A stretch of 6,915 nt of DNA from Xanthobacteraceae bacterium (lineage in GTDB: Bacteria > Pseudomonadota > Alphaproteobacteria > Rhizobiales > Xanthobacteraceae): assembly GCA_030040825.1 (NCBI GenBank), contig JASHSY010000301.1, positions 1-6,915 on the forward strand, written 5' to 3'. Positions 6,400 through 6,915 of the stretch are shown here, one piece after another. Within the stretch, counting starts at the first letter, position 1. Every line of letters begins with the position of its first letter. Below the pieces are notes generated by a model. The model saw only the letters and a list, made by a program, of their open reading frames with translations. It ran no database searches and was not told the origin of the DNA. The translations under genes were made by a program, and so were the position numbers.

Positions 6400-6437
6400 G
6401 AATCGCCGCCACATCTATCCCTTTATGAGTCGGACTC
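6400..6437. promoter_or_regulatory. Cluster of three GANTC (CcrM-type methylation) sites
   Basis: GAATC (6400-6404), GAGTC (6427-6431) and GACTC (6433-6437) lie within 38 bases, and the last ends one base before the LOG-family ATG. The latter two also form an 11-base near-palindrome, GAGTC-G-GACTC. GANTC is the recognition site of CcrM, the cell-cycle DNA methylase of alphaproteobacteria. A regulatory role is inferred from the clustering and position only. Confidence 0.4.
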
Positions 6438-6438
6438 T

Positions 6439-6915
6439 ATGAGGAAAATCAAGGCGATCTGCGTTTATTGCGGATCGAGCCCGGGCGCCGATCCGGCCTT
6501 TGTCGAGGCTGCGCGGGGCTTCGGCAGGATTCTGGCCGAAAATGGCATCCGGCTCGTCTACGGCGGCGGCTCCATCGGCCTGATGGGCGCGCTGGCGAGC
6601 GCCGTCATCGAGCATGGCGGCGCTGCGACCGGTATCATCCCGGAGTTTCTGACTGCCAAGGGGCGGCCGCGGCGGCTGGCGCAGGAACAGATCGTCACCC
6701 GTGACATGCACGAGCGCAAGCGCACTATGTTCGACCGTGCCGACGCTTTCGTCGCTTTGCCCGGCGGCTTGGGAACGCTCGAGGAACTCGTCGAGCAGAT
6801 GACCTGGGCGCAACTCGGCCGCCACAAAAAACCGATCCTTGTTGCCAACGTCAATGGTTTCTGGGACCCATTGCTAGCGCTGATCAATCACATGCGCGGA
6901 CTTGGACTTGTGCCG
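6439..6915 (+). CDS. LOG-family protein (cytokinin riboside 5'-monophosphate phosphoribohydrolase type), 3' end outside window
   Basis: The frame runs from ATG 6439 to the window edge, giving 159 codons of a family usually about 180-200 residues. LOG enzymes split nucleoside 5'-monophosphates such as cytokinin ribotides into free base and ribose 5-phosphate in the cytoplasm; many bacterial members are still labelled lysine decarboxylase. Diagnostic features are the opening strand ICVYCGSSPG (7-16), YGGGSIGLMG (41-50), the MHERK segment with Arg93 (90-94) and the nucleotide-binding and catalytic motif PGGLGTLEE (108-116), with Glu116 as the motif Glu. The start is chosen because LOG proteins begin a few residues before the ICVYCGSS strand. 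An in-frame ATG at 6373 would add 22 Cys/Ser-rich residues with no ribosome site. The only purines before ATG 6439 are a weak GAG. The gene is divergent from the ABC operon. The physiological substrate here is unknown. Confidence 0.9.
   Translation, partial: MRKIKAICVYCGSSPGADPAFVEAARGFGRILAENGIRLVYGGGSIGLMGALASAVIEHGGAATGIIPEFLTAKGRPRRLAQEQIVTRDMHERKRTMFDRADAFVALPGGLGTLEELVEQMTWAQLGRHKKPILVANVNGFWDPLLALINHMRGLGLVP

Larger units (their letters stand above)
6273..6438. promoter_or_regulatory. Divergent intergenic region between the ABC-transporter operon and the LOG-family gene
   Basis: Promoters for both directions must lie here, or slightly inside the ABC gene if its longer start is used. 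I see no pair of -35/-10 hexamers good enough to name. Contents: a perfect 7-bp inverted repeat (6291-6307), a T6 run flanked by GGC and GCC (6327-6338), a short ACCGC/GCGGT inverted repeat (6342-6355) and three GANTC sites (6400-6404, 6427-6431, 6433-6437). Confidence 0.5.

Noticed and set aside
6425..6442. Five-codon upstream frame (MSRTL) whose stop overlaps the LOG ATG
   Set aside because: The ATGA overlap is attractive for coupling, but the frame is tiny and has no ribosome site, so chance is the simpler explanation.

Overview
The window looks like the chromosome of an alphaproteobacterium of the order Hyphomicrobiales (Bradyrhizobium / Xanthobacteraceae-like). The composition is GC-rich with strong third-position G/C. 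The PssA and PSD-A-type Psd proteins sit next to each other, a DctP-type TRAP binding protein has a Tat leader, and an Inh/Omp19-like lipoprotein is present. This placement is inferred from gene content and protein style, with no database comparison. I see no mobile element, tRNA, rRNA, CRISPR array or phage gene.

Layout, left to right. On the + strand are the 3' part of a CoA-acylating methylmalonate-semialdehyde dehydrogenase gene (mmsA, cut by the left edge) and then a small predicted lipoprotein with a run of 12 prolines and an Inh/AprI-like C-terminal domain. A convergent junction of 24 bases separates these from four genes on the - strand. In transcription order these are an Atm1/HMT1-type ABC half-transporter, phosphatidylserine decarboxylase (psd), phosphatidylserine synthase (pssA) and a TRAP-type solute-binding protein with an unusual Pro/Ala/Lys-rich tail. 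The gaps are 9, about 75 and 37 bases, so the four genes are probably one transcription unit. On the far right, divergent from the ABC gene, is the 5' part of a LOG-family gene (cytokinin riboside 5'-monophosphate phosphoribohydrolase family), cut by the right edge.

How the genes work together: PssA makes phosphatidylserine from CDP-diacylglycerol and serine, and Psd decarboxylates it to phosphatidylethanolamine, so the operon core is the complete two-step PE branch. The ABC exporter resembles transporters of glutathione or Fe-S-related compounds, and its link to PE synthesis is positional. The TRAP binding protein has no membrane partner (DctQ/DctM) in the window and lies at the distal end of the operon.

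No clearly new system is visible. The points most worth a second look are the apparently orphan TRAP binding protein with a fused low-complexity tail and a changed ligand-site residue, the 12-proline lipoprotein, and a tight cluster of three GANTC (CcrM-type) sites just before the LOG start codon.
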